From Pseudoalteromonas carrageenovora IAM 12662 (GTDB lineage: Bacteria; Pseudomonadota; Gammaproteobacteria; Enterobacterales; Alteromonadaceae), in the NCBI RefSeq assembly GCF_900239935.1, contig NZ_LT965928.1, forward strand, positions 730,945 through 794,944: 64,000 nt of DNA, given 5' to 3'. Position numbers and translations under genes: made by a program. Positions 1 through 9,341 of this stretch are shown one piece after another (within the stretch, counting starts at the first letter, position 1; each line of letters starts with the position of its first letter). The notes beneath the pieces are model-generated. The model made no database searches. It saw only the letters and a program-made list of their open reading frames with translations, and was not told the DNA's origin.

Positions 1-364
1 GCCATTGATCAATACCAAAAATAGCGGGGGTGTTACGCGTGCCTATTTGCTTGTCAATGCCTATGGCAGTTGTACGGCCATCATGAAAGCCTTTGTCGCG
101 TTCATGGCAGGTGGCGCAGCTAACGGTATTATTACGTGAAAGCTGCACATCATGAAAAAGCTTATCGCCTAGTGCCACGTGCTCAGGCTTAGGCGATGCT
201 ACAGGCAAAAGCGACATGGGCTCAACGCTTCTTCCGTCACTGGTTTGAATAGCAGGCCAATGAGCTTGGCCTTTGCTATAAAGTGAGCGTAAATCGTTAC
301 TAATTGTTGATTTGGCGTTTAAGCTAAATGAGCACAGTAAAAAAATACTTAATAACCTAATCAT
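1..364 (-). CDS. Di-heme cytochrome c peroxidase / MauG family protein (N-terminal part, cut by window edge)
   Basis: I translated this from the minus strand. About 121 residues are visible before the window ends. They start with a Sec signal peptide (MIRLLSIFLLCSFSLNA), followed by a region with LGDKLFHD and the heme-binding motif CATCH. That order is typical of the N-terminal heme domain of bacterial di-heme cytochrome c peroxidases and MauG-like proteins, which act in the periplasm. The second heme and the catalytic residues lie outside the window, so peroxidase and MauG-type oxidase cannot be told apart. The ATG overlaps the stop of the upstream TonB receptor gene by a few bases. A possible AGGAG lies about 12 bases ahead, so translation is probably coupled. 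It is the third gene of a minus-strand unit. The family call is firm and the exact role is open. Confidence 0.85.
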   Translation of the reverse strand, partial: MIRLLSIFLLCSFSLNAKSTISNDLRSLYSKGQAHWPAIQTSDGRSVEPMSLLPVASPKPEHVALGDKLFHDVQLSRNNTVSCATCHERDKGFHDGRTTAIGIDKQIGTRNTPAIFGIDQW

Positions 365-3035
365 AGTTATAGCTAACTCCTACCCAAAACATACGCCCGG
401 GCTCAATACCTGATGCCCCTTCGTTTACTGTGTAAGTGCGGGCATTTAATAAATTAGAAATATCTGCTCTTATGTCAATAGACTGGGTTTTTGTGAGGTT
501 ATGGCTATAGCGTAAACTGAGCCCTAGCATGGTTCTGGCGCGTATTTCTTGCTCTTCGTATACATCAACTAAGCTTGATTCTACAGGGCAACTTGTACAG
601 CTTTGCTCAAGCCCAATACTTTCGCTAGCCCCGGTACTTACCGCGCTGGTGTAGCTGTCACTGTAGGTAACATTTAAGCCTGTACTAAATGAGCTGTTCC
701 AATCAACATTCCAGCCAAGCGCACCTGACACTGGGGTGCCAAAATTGGTACGTATTTGCTCTAGCTGCCCAAGCGTTACAAGCTCGCCTTCGCCTTGTGC
801 ATTGAGATAATAAACGAGTTCATCAAGGGGGGTATTTTCTGCACTAGCGCTGTATTCGTCGTTTGAAACTTTGTTTTCAGCGTAGGAGGCATTGGCCCAT
901 AAAGAGTGTTTACCAAACTGTGCACTCCACGAGATAGAGTAGCGCTCTGAGCTGCCATCACCCTCGTTAGTCATATAAATGTATTTATAGCCATCACTAG
1001 CTGCTTCTTCATCGGTAACCTGAGAAAACTGCTGATGCTTTTTACGTTTTACATATTTGAGCGATATATTGCCTGCTTTTTCAAATGAGTGCGCAATGCC
1101 TAATGCGAGTTCGTCATCGTAGGGGGTATTTACATCATCAAAGCGGTATTTAAACGCGCCGGTATAGTTAGACGGCAGCCACCCTTGAAGGTAGCCGTTT
1201 TCAATTGGGCGATACTCTCGATATGAAAAACGCTGCTGCTCTTTTACTTTATAACCAATAATGGCTGAGTCGTAATAGCGGTTTACCCCTGCGCTAATAA
1301 TAGTGCGGTTGTTGTTAAATACATCGTAACCAAGGGATAGACGTGGCGCAATATTATGATTAGCTAAAAAGTCATCGTATTCGTAGCGCATACCTAAATT
1401 TAAGCTTAATTGCCCTAAGGTGATGCTATCTGTTGCATAAAACGAGGCGCGATTTAACGCTACATTAATATACTCTGCTGGGGTTACTAAGCGGCCATTA
1501 AAATACTGCGCGGTGGTTGTTACATTGTTGCTGTACGCTGTTATGTGATCTTGGTTGTTAAAATCAATTTCGCCCCCTAACTGCGCTGCAAGTTCGTCAA
1601 TAGATATAGTGGTTTCAAGCGCTTGGCAGTCAAGCGTGTAACCACTGCAATTAAGTGGTGTACTAGCGCTAGACCATATAATAGGGGAGTCGTAGTTGTA
1701 GCTATTTTGTATGCGTTCGCGCTCTACTTCTTGGCGAATAAGCTCTATACCGGCCTTAATATTATGCTCAGTTCCTGCAAATTCAAATGAATTGAAATTT
1801 AGCGTGTTTTTCCAGCTGGTGGTGTATTGGGTGTTATCTAAAGCGCCATAGCCTCCTTGGCGAGAGTAGCGTGTTTGCGCATCGCCTTGGTCGGCATATT
1901 GTCCCCAATCTTTGCCTTTAGCTTGCAGCCAGTTATAAAAGTGCGCTGGGCCTTCTCGGTTGCTATCACTCATACTAAAATTAAGGTTGCTGCGCCAGGT
2001 TGCAAAATCAAAGTGCTGGGTAAGTGATGCGACCGCGCCTACGGCGCCGCCTTCTAAATGGAAGTCGCTGTCTTTGGCGTCGGTTATAAAGTCATCTACT
2101 TCGTAAGGTGAATACATTAGAGTTAAATCTAATGCGTCTACCCAGCCATTGCGATAACCATATTTAACAATGGCATTTATGTTTTTACGGCTTTGCGTTT
2201 TGACTTCCCCTAACGACAAATCGCTGATGTCGCTGGTTAAGTAACTAACACTCATCATTACGCCATGGCGCTTATTAATTTGTTTATTAGCACGCAGGTT
2301 ATAGCTGATTTTTTCATACTTAGGCGTTTCAAGTGTGCTTTGATCAACATTTTGCTGAGAGCTGTCTTGATCGGCTTCTATAAAGTGATAACTCCCCCAG
2401 CTACTTTGATTACTTCGCACACCAAAGCTAAAACTGTCATTGGTAAATACGCTTTTGGTTTTACTATCAACAATACCACCCGAAAAGCCACCAAACTCAG
2501 CCGGAATGTTATGGTCGTATACTGTGATTGATTCAACTACATCGGAGTTTACATTCATGCTTTGCACGCCGCCCGATACATCGTTTGATGAAGAGCTTAA
2601 GCGGCTGCTGCTACCAGGGTCTATGCGGTTATTGTAGTTTAGTCCATCTAATGAAAAGCCAGTTTGCCATGGCTGCGCGCCTGAGATTGATATTTCTGGT
2701 GCGCTGATTTCTGCCAAACTACCAATAGAGTAAGCCTCGTTGCTTAGCTGTACACCAGGGAGCAATGCAATAAGCTCGTTTATATCGCCGTTGCCTTTAG
2801 GTGTGGCATTTATAAAGTCACGATTTAAGTAAGAACGCCCAATAACTTCGGGTACTTCTATGCCTATGTACTGGCCTTTTACTTCAATGTGCTCAAGTGC
2901 TTCACAACGCTCTTTTTGCTCATTTTTAAGGTCGTTACATGGCTGTGTTTTTGGTTCGGTCTGCTGTTGCTGCTCTGCGGCGTATACACCCTGAGAAAGC
3001 AAAAGCAGACACGCGAGGGTAGTCGGTGTCTGCAT
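357..3035 (-). CDS. TonB-dependent outer-membrane receptor
   Basis: 892 residues. A signal peptide ends near residue 19 (QGVYA). A TonB-box-like stretch (HIEVKG) lies near residue 50. The plug domain spans roughly 70-200, with ELIALLPGVQLS and a SITVYDHNIPAEFGGFSGG segment. The rest looks like a 22-strand beta-barrel rich in alternating aromatics. It should bring a bulky ligand across the outer membrane using TonB energy; the ligand cannot be read from the sequence. An in-frame stop sits directly before the ATG, so the start is fixed. It lies 16 bp behind a lipoprotein gene and overlaps the following di-heme peroxidase gene, so the three are very likely co-transcribed. The protein ends in SYNYD rather than on an aromatic residue. 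A Fur-like site before the operon would fit iron or heme acquisition, but that is inference. Confidence 0.9.
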   Translation of the reverse strand: MQTPTTLACLLLLSQGVYAAEQQQQTEPKTQPCNDLKNEQKERCEALEHIEVKGQYIGIEVPEVIGRSYLNRDFINATPKGNGDINELIALLPGVQLSNEAYSIGSLAEISAPEISISGAQPWQTGFSLDGLNYNNRIDPGSSSRLSSSSNDVSGGVQSMNVNSDVVESITVYDHNIPAEFGGFSGGIVDSKTKSVFTNDSFSFGVRSNQSSWGSYHFIEADQDSSQQNVDQSTLETPKYEKISYNLRANKQINKRHGVMMSVSYLTSDISDLSLGEVKTQSRKNINAIVKYGYRNGWVDALDLTLMYSPYEVDDFITDAKDSDFHLEGGAVGAVASLTQHFDFATWRSNLNFSMSDSNREGPAHFYNWLQAKGKDWGQYADQGDAQTRYSRQGGYGALDNTQYTTSWKNTLNFNSFEFAGTEHNIKAGIELIRQEVERERIQNSYNYDSPIIWSSASTPLNCSGYTLDCQALETTISIDELAAQLGGEIDFNNQDHITAYSNNVTTTAQYFNGRLVTPAEYINVALNRASFYATDSITLGQLSLNLGMRYEYDDFLANHNIAPRLSLGYDVFNNNRTIISAGVNRYYDSAIIGYKVKEQQRFSYREYRPIENGYLQGWLPSNYTGAFKYRFDDVNTPYDDELALGIAHSFEKAGNISLKYVKRKKHQQFSQVTDEEAASDGYKYIYMTNEGDGSSERYSISWSAQFGKHSLWANASYAENKVSNDEYSASAENTPLDELVYYLNAQGEGELVTLGQLEQIRTNFGTPVSGALGWNVDWNSSFSTGLNVTYSDSYTSAVSTGASESIGLEQSCTSCPVESSLVDVYEEQEIRARTMLGLSLRYSHNLTKTQSIDIRADISNLLNARTYTVNEGASGIEPGRMFWVGVSYNYD

Positions 3036-3051
3036 TTATTACGGCTCTTAG

Positions 3052-5796
3052 TTAAATACCTAGTGGGGTAGTGTCTTCGCTATCAATTACGCCATCGTTA
3101 TCGGCGTCTTGGTCGGCAATTAATCCAGCTAAGGCTATATCTTCATCGCTGGTGTTAGGTAAAAAGAAGTTAGGTAAGCCGTCGTGGTCAGTATCTACGC
3201 TGGCAATAGCTATGCCTTTAAAGTCATCACGAGAGGCGACTAAGTTGGTCATGCCTATGTAAAGCTCAAGCTGATCGGCTTCGCCATTAACGCCATTATT
3301 TATTAAGCTTTGTGCTTTAGTGGTATCGTTAATTAGCGTAAAACTGTTTACTAAATCTTCCATGTTGTCGGCAATAATTGTATCGGCAAAGTTTAAAATA
3401 AGAGGCTCAAGCGTATTTAAAAGCGTGCTAGCTTGTGTTTTTGCATTGCTATAGTTTGCTGAAAAATCGCTAATATTCGCCGCGTTAGTGCCCATACTTG
3501 AAAGCATAGAATAACGTTCAAATTCACCTGTTTGAGCTTCTTCTAAGCCAATTACTTCGGCTTTAACAGCGGCTAAAATAGTTTCTAGCTGATCGCTTGT
3601 TAATGCATTTAGCTCAGGCGTTATTTCAGTAATAGCATCATTTAAAGTGGTACTTGCCAGTGATGTTTGGTTTGCATTAACTAAGTAACCTAAGGTTTCT
3701 AAGCGGGCTTCAAACCTGTCTTCGGTATCTTCATCTAGTGCAATGTAGCTAAGTAGTTGATTGTGTACACCAGCTACTTGCTCCGATAAGCCGCCTTTAA
3801 TAAGCGATACTATTACTTGATTATGAGCTGCAATTGATGAGGTATTACTTAGCGTACGTATATCGCCTGCATTGAGCGTATTAAGCATGGTTAAGCATTT
3901 ATTAGCGGAATTTGCTGTATCACCACCGACTTGCGCAGTTAAATCAACTAACAATTTACAGCCCTTGGAACCGGTTAAAAGCGTGGTTGATGATTCTTTG
4001 CTTATGTAGTCATCCGAGGCTATAAAGTCGCCAGCATAGGTAAATACTTGCTGTGCTAGATCGTTTCTGCCAGCTTCACTTAAAATTAGGCCTGTGCCAG
4101 GGACGTTATCAAGCGATGTTAGCGCTCTAAAAAATTCGTTGTAATCACCATTTTCTATAAAAAAGCTGCGAGCTTGTGCTGCGGCACTCGTTATATCTTC
4201 CCCACCAAGCAGGCGATTAGCTATATTAAAACCATACACTTGCTCTTGCGCGCTGTTTATATCGGTTTCGCTGTCTGATAGCGTTATTGCTGGGTTTTCG
4301 CCGCTTTGGTATAGGCCTTCAATTAAGCCTGCTAAAAATTGAATAGGGTAAGTGTAGTTATCCAAAGTAGCGGCGCTGTAAGGCGATGCAGAGTAAGCGT
4401 AGTTACTATCAAAACCCGTTGAACCATACATGGCAAGTACTTGGTTGGTATAGTCTTTTGCCGCTTCAAATTCACCAGCTCTATAAAGGTATTGCGCAGC
4501 CCATGCACCATGTAGCGTTTTGTATTGCTCGTATGGTTGGCCTTCGTATTCGCCGCTACGTACTAGCCTGTAACCTGTTTTTACTGCAAGTTGCGCGTAA
4601 TTATTAGCAAGCAATTTGGCTTGCGTTAAATCGCTTTCATCTAGGCTTTGCGCATAGCTTTGTAGGGCGTCATCTATTGATAAGCGTACGCCATTTAAAA
4701 AGTAGCCATAGCTTGAGGTGTATTCGTCTTCGCGTACTTGCTCTGCGTATAATGAAATTGTATTTAACAAATTACTTGCTTGCGAAACTTGATCAGCAGC
4801 TAAATAGCTTTTTACTAAAGAATAAAGCGCTGATGCGTCTGATGAGGCAATGTTATCAAAGCCTTTATCAGCTAAGTATTGGTTGTAGGCCGCCACCGCT
4901 TGGTCACGGTAATCGTTAGCTTGTTCTGTTTGGCCTATTTCATCTAGTGCTTGTGCCACATCTTTTAGTGCCGAAGAACGCGCTGTTTGCTCGTTTATTA
5001 GCGCTAAATAGTCGTTAGCAGTATCTAAAAATCCTGCACGTGCATAGGCCGCAGCTTGGGTTGCGTATACCTCATATCGAGAAAGTTCATCGGCAATATT
5101 TGCGCTTAACTCGTCGGCTTGTTTTAAGTGCGACAGACTAGAGCTGTAGTAATAATTAAGTTTATCTTCGTTAGTTACATAAGATGGGCTTAGTGAAATA
5201 ATTGCAGTTAACGGCTCGCTAATTAGGCCATCTGTGTAGCTAATTTCAAATTGCTCATCAATGCTGCTTAGAGATTGAGCCTCATAGGTAAATTCACCCG
5301 TGGTGCTATTTATGCTCATTACGCCATTACTCGGTGGTGTTATTAAGCTAATAGTTACGGTGTCGCCATCTAAGTCTTGTGTAGTAATAACCCCTTGAGT
5401 GGTGGTTGAAGAGGTGACAAATACATTAGTAGTGAGTAGCTGCGGGGCATCATTAACATTTTCTACGCTAAAGCGTATCACTACATTAGCCGTTAAGCTG
5501 CCATCGCTTGCGCTAATGGTTGCTGTGTCTTCTCCAAAATAATTACTAAATGGTGTGTAGGTAAATTCACCGTTTGCTTCAACTGCTATGATGCCATTGC
5601 TTGGTGCATTAGCAAGCGTATAGCTTAAGGCGTCATCGTCGGTAGCTGTTACTTGGCCTAAAAAAGCGGTGTCTTCGTTTACAGTAAAACTTAAATTAGG
5701 TTGAGAAAACTGTGGAGCAGTATTACCAGAGCCACCGCCACAACCAGCCAACGCAAGCGCGCATAATATTGGGGTAAATTTAATTAGCTTGTTCAT
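3052..5796 (-). CDS. Large lipoprotein with cadherin/Ig-like tandem repeats and C-terminal calcium-binding (TSP3-like) motifs
   Basis: 914 residues. The lipobox LAGC places the lipidated Cys at 19, followed by a Gly/Ser-rich linker. Two tandem bacterial cadherin-like/Ig-like domains follow (about 28-115 and 117-205), with the usual NEDT, DDDALSYTL and GEFTYTP signatures. Residues about 215-840 are mostly helical, with scattered TPR-like pairs (for example ELSRYEVYATQAAAYARAG). The C-terminus has two Asp-rich calcium loops (DTDHDGLPNFF and DQDADNDGVIDSED) of thrombospondin type-3 style. It is probably anchored in the outer membrane, perhaps facing outward as a partner of the TonB receptor encoded 16 bp downstream. 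It is the first gene of the operon. The binding target is not recognisable. Confidence 0.8.
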   Translation of the reverse strand: MNKLIKFTPILCALALAGCGGGSGNTAPQFSQPNLSFTVNEDTAFLGQVTATDDDALSYTLANAPSNGIIAVEANGEFTYTPFSNYFGEDTATISASDGSLTANVVIRFSVENVNDAPQLLTTNVFVTSSTTTQGVITTQDLDGDTVTISLITPPSNGVMSINSTTGEFTYEAQSLSSIDEQFEISYTDGLISEPLTAIISLSPSYVTNEDKLNYYYSSSLSHLKQADELSANIADELSRYEVYATQAAAYARAGFLDTANDYLALINEQTARSSALKDVAQALDEIGQTEQANDYRDQAVAAYNQYLADKGFDNIASSDASALYSLVKSYLAADQVSQASNLLNTISLYAEQVREDEYTSSYGYFLNGVRLSIDDALQSYAQSLDESDLTQAKLLANNYAQLAVKTGYRLVRSGEYEGQPYEQYKTLHGAWAAQYLYRAGEFEAAKDYTNQVLAMYGSTGFDSNYAYSASPYSAATLDNYTYPIQFLAGLIEGLYQSGENPAITLSDSETDINSAQEQVYGFNIANRLLGGEDITSAAAQARSFFIENGDYNEFFRALTSLDNVPGTGLILSEAGRNDLAQQVFTYAGDFIASDDYISKESSTTLLTGSKGCKLLVDLTAQVGGDTANSANKCLTMLNTLNAGDIRTLSNTSSIAAHNQVIVSLIKGGLSEQVAGVHNQLLSYIALDEDTEDRFEARLETLGYLVNANQTSLASTTLNDAITEITPELNALTSDQLETILAAVKAEVIGLEEAQTGEFERYSMLSSMGTNAANISDFSANYSNAKTQASTLLNTLEPLILNFADTIIADNMEDLVNSFTLINDTTKAQSLINNGVNGEADQLELYIGMTNLVASRDDFKGIAIASVDTDHDGLPNFFLPNTSDEDIALAGLIADQDADNDGVIDSEDTTPLGI

Positions 5797-5830
5797 TATT
5801 GTTAATATTAAAAGTTAATGATGTTACGAA

Positions 5831-5845
5831 TGATAACGCATATCA
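5831..5845. promoter_or_regulatory. Candidate Fur box upstream of the lipoprotein-receptor-peroxidase operon
   Basis: The 15-mer TGATAACGCATATCA matches the 7-1-7 Fur consensus TGATAATnATTATCA at 11 of the 14 defined positions, and both outer arms (TGATA/TATCA) are perfect. It lies 35 bp before the ATG of the lipoprotein gene, where a promoter-blocking repressor would sit. Direct reading supports the palindrome; assignment to Fur is inference. Confidence 0.5.
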
Positions 5846-5916
5846 ATTAGATTTTAAAGTGTGTGAAGTATTTGTCATATTAATAGTGAGTATCCACAAA
5901 GTATTTCTAAGGCAGC

Positions 5917-5946
5917 TAAAACACAAAACCCTGCTATTAACAGGGC
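5917..5946 (-). terminator. Intrinsic terminator of the ClpP-like gene
   Basis: On the minus strand the stem CCCTG/CAGGG has a 7-nt loop and is followed by TTTTGTGTTTT. It lies about 45 bp past the stop of the 5992-6684 gene. Confidence 0.75.
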
Positions 5947-5991
5947 TTTATTGTGAGTAAAAATGAGATTAGTAAAGTGGGGGGATGGTTA

Positions 5992-6684
5992 TTAGTTTAA
6001 GTCGCTAATAATAAGCAGCGGAAAATTTTTAACTGAACGAGGTTGCCAATTATTATAGCTAATATTGCTAATTCCAAAATAGTTAAGCACCTTAGGTGAG
6101 TACGTCCAGCCACGCGCACGTTGCTTTATGGCGGCACTGCGTAAACTGGGTTTTAGCCCTACTGTGAGTAGGTCGTGATTTACATTTAGCTTTGTGTAAA
6201 AGGCTTTTTCGCGCAAGCTTGCTTTAGCAATTACCTCATCGTAATGGGCGCGTAATGCCTGCCACTTTTTGCTTTTTTGTGGTTCTTTTAAATGCTTTAC
6301 CATGGCATCAATATCACTATCTAACCACTTAGCTGAGGCTGCATCCCCATGCCAGCCAATAATCGTATTGGGCTCAATTGTAGTAGGGTGCCCAGCAAGC
6401 AACACATAATTAGCACACGACGAAAAGCAAAACTGCTTTATGTTTACCGTTAGCTTATGCGCCAAAATTAACTCGGCTAAGTCCATCCCTAAATCTATGT
6501 TTCCGCCGCCGCTGGTAATCGTAAATGTATTAATTGTAGGGTTAGTTTTTAAAAGCTCAGCTGCCGTATTGTTATTTTGTTTGTTGATTTGGCCACTGTA
6601 TCTAATGGTTTTATCACTTAAGGTTACTTGAGCCTGCAATAACGTGGGGAGTATTAAAAAAAGGGTAAAAATTAATTTATGCAT
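5992..6684 (-). CDS. Periplasmic protein with ClpP/crotonase-like fold (COG3904-like)
   Basis: 230 residues from the chosen ATG. The frame stays open 19 codons further upstream, but only to a TTG. The ATG is preferred because it opens directly into a signal peptide (HKLIFTLFLILPTLLQA). The mature protein has TITSGGGNIDLGMDLAELI, which resembles the Gly-rich oxyanion strand and helix of ClpP-like proteases. It is followed by CFSSCANYVLLAG, where a serine takes the nucleophile position and the paired cysteines may form a disulfide, and then IGWHGDAAS. This matches small periplasmic proteins with a ClpP-like fold whose substrates are unknown. Proteolytic activity is unproven. It stands alone: its own terminator follows, and the divergent efflux operon lies upstream. 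Confidence 0.65.
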   Translation of the reverse strand: MHKLIFTLFLILPTLLQAQVTLSDKTIRYSGQINKQNNNTAAELLKTNPTINTFTITSGGGNIDLGMDLAELILAHKLTVNIKQFCFSSCANYVLLAGHPTTIEPNTIIGWHGDAASAKWLDSDIDAMVKHLKEPQKSKKWQALRAHYDEVIAKASLREKAFYTKLNVNHDLLTVGLKPSLRSAAIKQRARGWTYSPKVLNYFGISNISYNNWQPRSVKNFPLLIISDLN

Positions 6685-6763
6685 ATGAGTTTTAAGTGAG
6701 TATTTTTGCCAAAGGCTACGTAATTTGGCTAAACGAGGCAAATACTAATTTGTCTAAAGCAAG

Positions 6764-6791
6764 TTAACCCCTTTTAACCCATCCTTAACCC
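6764..6791. promoter_or_regulatory. Three phased direct repeats TTAACCC (candidate response-regulator binding array)
   Basis: Perfect TTAACCC copies lie at 6764-6770, 6774-6780 and 6785-6791, with start-to-start steps of 10 and 11 bp, so all fall on one helical face. They sit in the divergent region 47-74 bp before the efflux operon start. OmpR/PhoB/PmrA-type regulators typically bind direct repeats about 11 bp apart, and the operon encodes such a regulator (12526-13209). Autoregulation is the natural inference. Confidence 0.6.
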
Positions 6792-6837
6792 TTGCCCTAA
6801 TACACTGTGTGTAATGATGTAAATTAGGCACAGTTAA

Positions 6838-8199
6838 ATGGTTTATTTTAAAAAGCGCTCAACGGTTTTATTGCTTGCACTTAGCTGCACGCTTGCTGCG
6901 TGTAGTAGCCAGCCAAGCTATACAGGTAATAGCACCGAGCAATCGCTAAAGCAGCATGCAAATTGGCAATACACACAAGATGATGCAACCGAGGTAAGTT
7001 ATATCACTGATTTAGTGAATATAGCGGGGCTTGATTCGTTTATTAACCAAGCCGTTGCAAATAATCCTTCATTTAACCAAGTGCATGTGGCGCTAAAACT
7101 TGCTTATGCACAGCGCGATGTTACCGCAGCAAGCCAGTGGTTTAGTGTAGATGCCGATTTTGACGCTCAGCGCAACGAAACAACTGGCACGCAGTACAGC
7201 TCATCACTAGGGGTTAGCTGGGAGGCCGACGTATGGCAAAAAATTGCTGATAACGTAGCCGCGCAAGACATGACCATAGCCAGTAATCAGGCCACTTACC
7301 AAGGCGCTAAAGACACCTTAGTAGCCAGCGTGATGCGCACGTATTTAAACATTATTTTGCAGCAAGATTTACTTAACATAGAGCAGCAGCGTTTAACTGT
7401 TTTAGAAAATAACGAGCAAAGTATTGTTGAGCGTTACCAATACGGCTTAGGTGATTTAGAAGCCCTTGATACCGCGCGTACAAATACCGCCTCAACCCGA
7501 GCCACTATTGCCGATTATCAAGAACAAATAGCGCAAGCTAAACGTGCTTTAGTATTATTAGTGGGCGTTGATAAACTTGAAAACTTACCTACTACCTCTG
7601 TTTTACCTGAGGTAATTGAGCCGCTAAGCGCGCTACCAGATCAAGATTTAGCGCGTCGCCCCGATTTACAAAGTGCCTATTACAATATTCAATCTAAACG
7701 TTATTTAGTGGATGTAGCTTACAAAGATTTACTGCCAAGCATTACGCTTTCGGCATCGCTTAGCGATTTAGCAACTACACCAAGCCAAGCATTATTAACC
7801 AGCCCAGTATGGAACTTATTAGGCAGTTTAAGTGCGCCGTTGTTTCAAGGCGGGGCACTTCGTGCACAAGTTGATATTGCAAAACTAAATGCCGAACAAG
7901 CGTTTTGGGAATACCAAGACACGCTACTTAGCGCCGTAAACGAAGTAGAAAATGCACTAGGTCAAGAGCAATCATTAACACAGCAGCAGCTACAAATTAG
8001 TAAAGCACTTGCCAGTGCTAAGCGCAGTTATAGCAACTACCAAAGCAAATACCAGCAAGGTTTGGTTGATATTTTAGATTTACTAACCGTGCAGCAGCAG
8101 GTGTACGACCTACAAGCTCAGCTAAGCCAAATAAATTACACCCTTTTAACTAACCGTATAGATTTAGGCCTTGCCTTGGGCCTTGGAGTATCGTCATGA
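6838..8199 (+). CDS. Outer-membrane efflux lipoprotein, TolC/NodT family
   Basis: 453 residues. Signal peptide with lipobox LAAC (lipidated Cys about residue 22), then the duplicated outer-membrane efflux protein fold. Each half ends in a long helical hairpin; ERYQYGLGDLEALDTARTN and YQSKYQQGLVDILDLLTVQQQ are the family's characteristic turn segments. It should form the trimeric outer-membrane channel of the tripartite pump encoded next. Its stop overlaps the start of the fusion protein (ATGA), and it is the first of five tightly packed genes. The phased TTAACCC repeats lie just upstream. The family is clear; the transported compound is not. Confidence 0.9.
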   Translation: MVYFKKRSTVLLLALSCTLAACSSQPSYTGNSTEQSLKQHANWQYTQDDATEVSYITDLVNIAGLDSFINQAVANNPSFNQVHVALKLAYAQRDVTAASQWFSVDADFDAQRNETTGTQYSSSLGVSWEADVWQKIADNVAAQDMTIASNQATYQGAKDTLVASVMRTYLNIILQQDLLNIEQQRLTVLENNEQSIVERYQYGLGDLEALDTARTNTASTRATIADYQEQIAQAKRALVLLVGVDKLENLPTTSVLPEVIEPLSALPDQDLARRPDLQSAYYNIQSKRYLVDVAYKDLLPSITLSASLSDLATTPSQALLTSPVWNLLGSLSAPLFQGGALRAQVDIAKLNAEQAFWEYQDTLLSAVNEVENALGQEQSLTQQQLQISKALASAKRSYSNYQSKYQQGLVDILDLLTVQQQVYDLQAQLSQINYTLLTNRIDLGLALGLGVSS

Positions 8200-9341
8200 A
8201 AATTTCGCCAGTACCTGTTGTTGTAACTCTTGTTGCCATTGTTTGTATAGGGCTTGCTATTTCATATAACGGCCAAAAAATGGCGCAGCAAGCAAATGGC
8301 CCAAAGCCAGAGCCGGCTAAATCTGTGTCACCCAATGTATCGGTTATAAATGCTGTGCCAAGTACTTATCAAGCCTATGTTAGCGGCCACGGTGAGGCTA
8401 AAGCACACTGGGCACTTAGCTTAAAAGCACAAGTTAAGGGCGAAATAACCAATATGAGCGAGCAATTTGCTACCGGTAATGTAGTTAAAAAGGGCCAAGT
8501 GCTTGCACAAATAGATAACACCGAATACTTACAAGCAGTCGCGAGCGCTAAAGCCACATTGGCAGATGCCAAACTTGCCCTACAAGAAGAGCAAGACTTA
8601 GGAAACCAAGCAAAGCGTGAATGGCAGCGCTCGGGTGTAACACAAGCGCCAAGCTCACCTTTAGTATTTAGAACGCTACAGCTAGAAGCCGCCCAAGCAA
8701 CGGCCGATAACGCCCAATACGCACTACAAACTGCGCAGCGTGATGAAAAAAACACCCATATAAGTGCGCCGTTTGATGCTGTTATTTTATCGCGCGATGT
8801 AGATTTAGGCACTTACGTAAGCATTGGCGATACACTGGCTACATTAAACAGCACCGACAAAGTAGAAATTAGCGTACCGCTTTCATTAAGCCAATGGCAA
8901 AACCTGGCAAGCGATAAGTCGGGCGAGGTTATTTTAAGTGATGTAACAACACAGAATCAGTGGCAAGGTTACATTGCTCGTTTTGAGCAGCATCTTGACG
9001 ATAGCTCTCGCCAGCGCAGTGTAGTGGTTGCGCTAGACAAACCTTTTGAGCAAGCAACACCATTGCTACCAGGTACATTTTTAGCGGTACAAATTGCCGG
9101 TAAAGCGCTTAACAACGTAATTAAATTACCCGCCTCAGCAGTATCGCAAGAAGGCTTAATTTGGTACGTAAACGAGCAAAACACGTTAATGAGCATTCAA
9201 GCGCAAAAACTATTTGAGCGCGGTGATTACGTTTATATCTCTCCTATTGAAGGACACACTAATTTACGTGTGGTGGCTCGCCCACTCGTAAGCTACTTAA
9301 ACGATATGTTAGTAAACCCAATTGTTGAGGAGATGCCATAA
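8196..9341 (+). CDS. RND efflux periplasmic adaptor (membrane fusion protein)
   Basis: 381 residues. One N-terminal membrane anchor (about 7-25), then a lipoyl/biotinyl-like half (SLKAQVKGEITNMSEQFATG), a helical hairpin (about 110-170) and the second lipoyl half (ISAPFDAVILSRDVDLGTYV). A beta-barrel domain and a membrane-proximal domain complete the HlyD/AcrA architecture. It bridges the RND pump and the outer-membrane channel. The start overlaps the channel gene by 4 bp and the stop shares one base with the pump gene, which indicates translational coupling. Confidence 0.9.
   Translation: MKISPVPVVVTLVAIVCIGLAISYNGQKMAQQANGPKPEPAKSVSPNVSVINAVPSTYQAYVSGHGEAKAHWALSLKAQVKGEITNMSEQFATGNVVKKGQVLAQIDNTEYLQAVASAKATLADAKLALQEEQDLGNQAKREWQRSGVTQAPSSPLVFRTLQLEAAQATADNAQYALQTAQRDEKNTHISAPFDAVILSRDVDLGTYVSIGDTLATLNSTDKVEISVPLSLSQWQNLASDKSGEVILSDVTTQNQWQGYIARFEQHLDDSSRQRSVVVALDKPFEQATPLLPGTFLAVQIAGKALNNVIKLPASAVSQEGLIWYVNEQNTLMSIQAQKLFERGDYVYISPIEGHTNLRVVARPLVSYLNDMLVNPIVEEMP

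Noticed and set aside
6739..6741. TTG as start of the ClpP-like gene (adding 19 residues)
   Set aside because: The ATG at 6684 leads directly into a signal peptide; the TTG extension would bury it behind a basic stretch.
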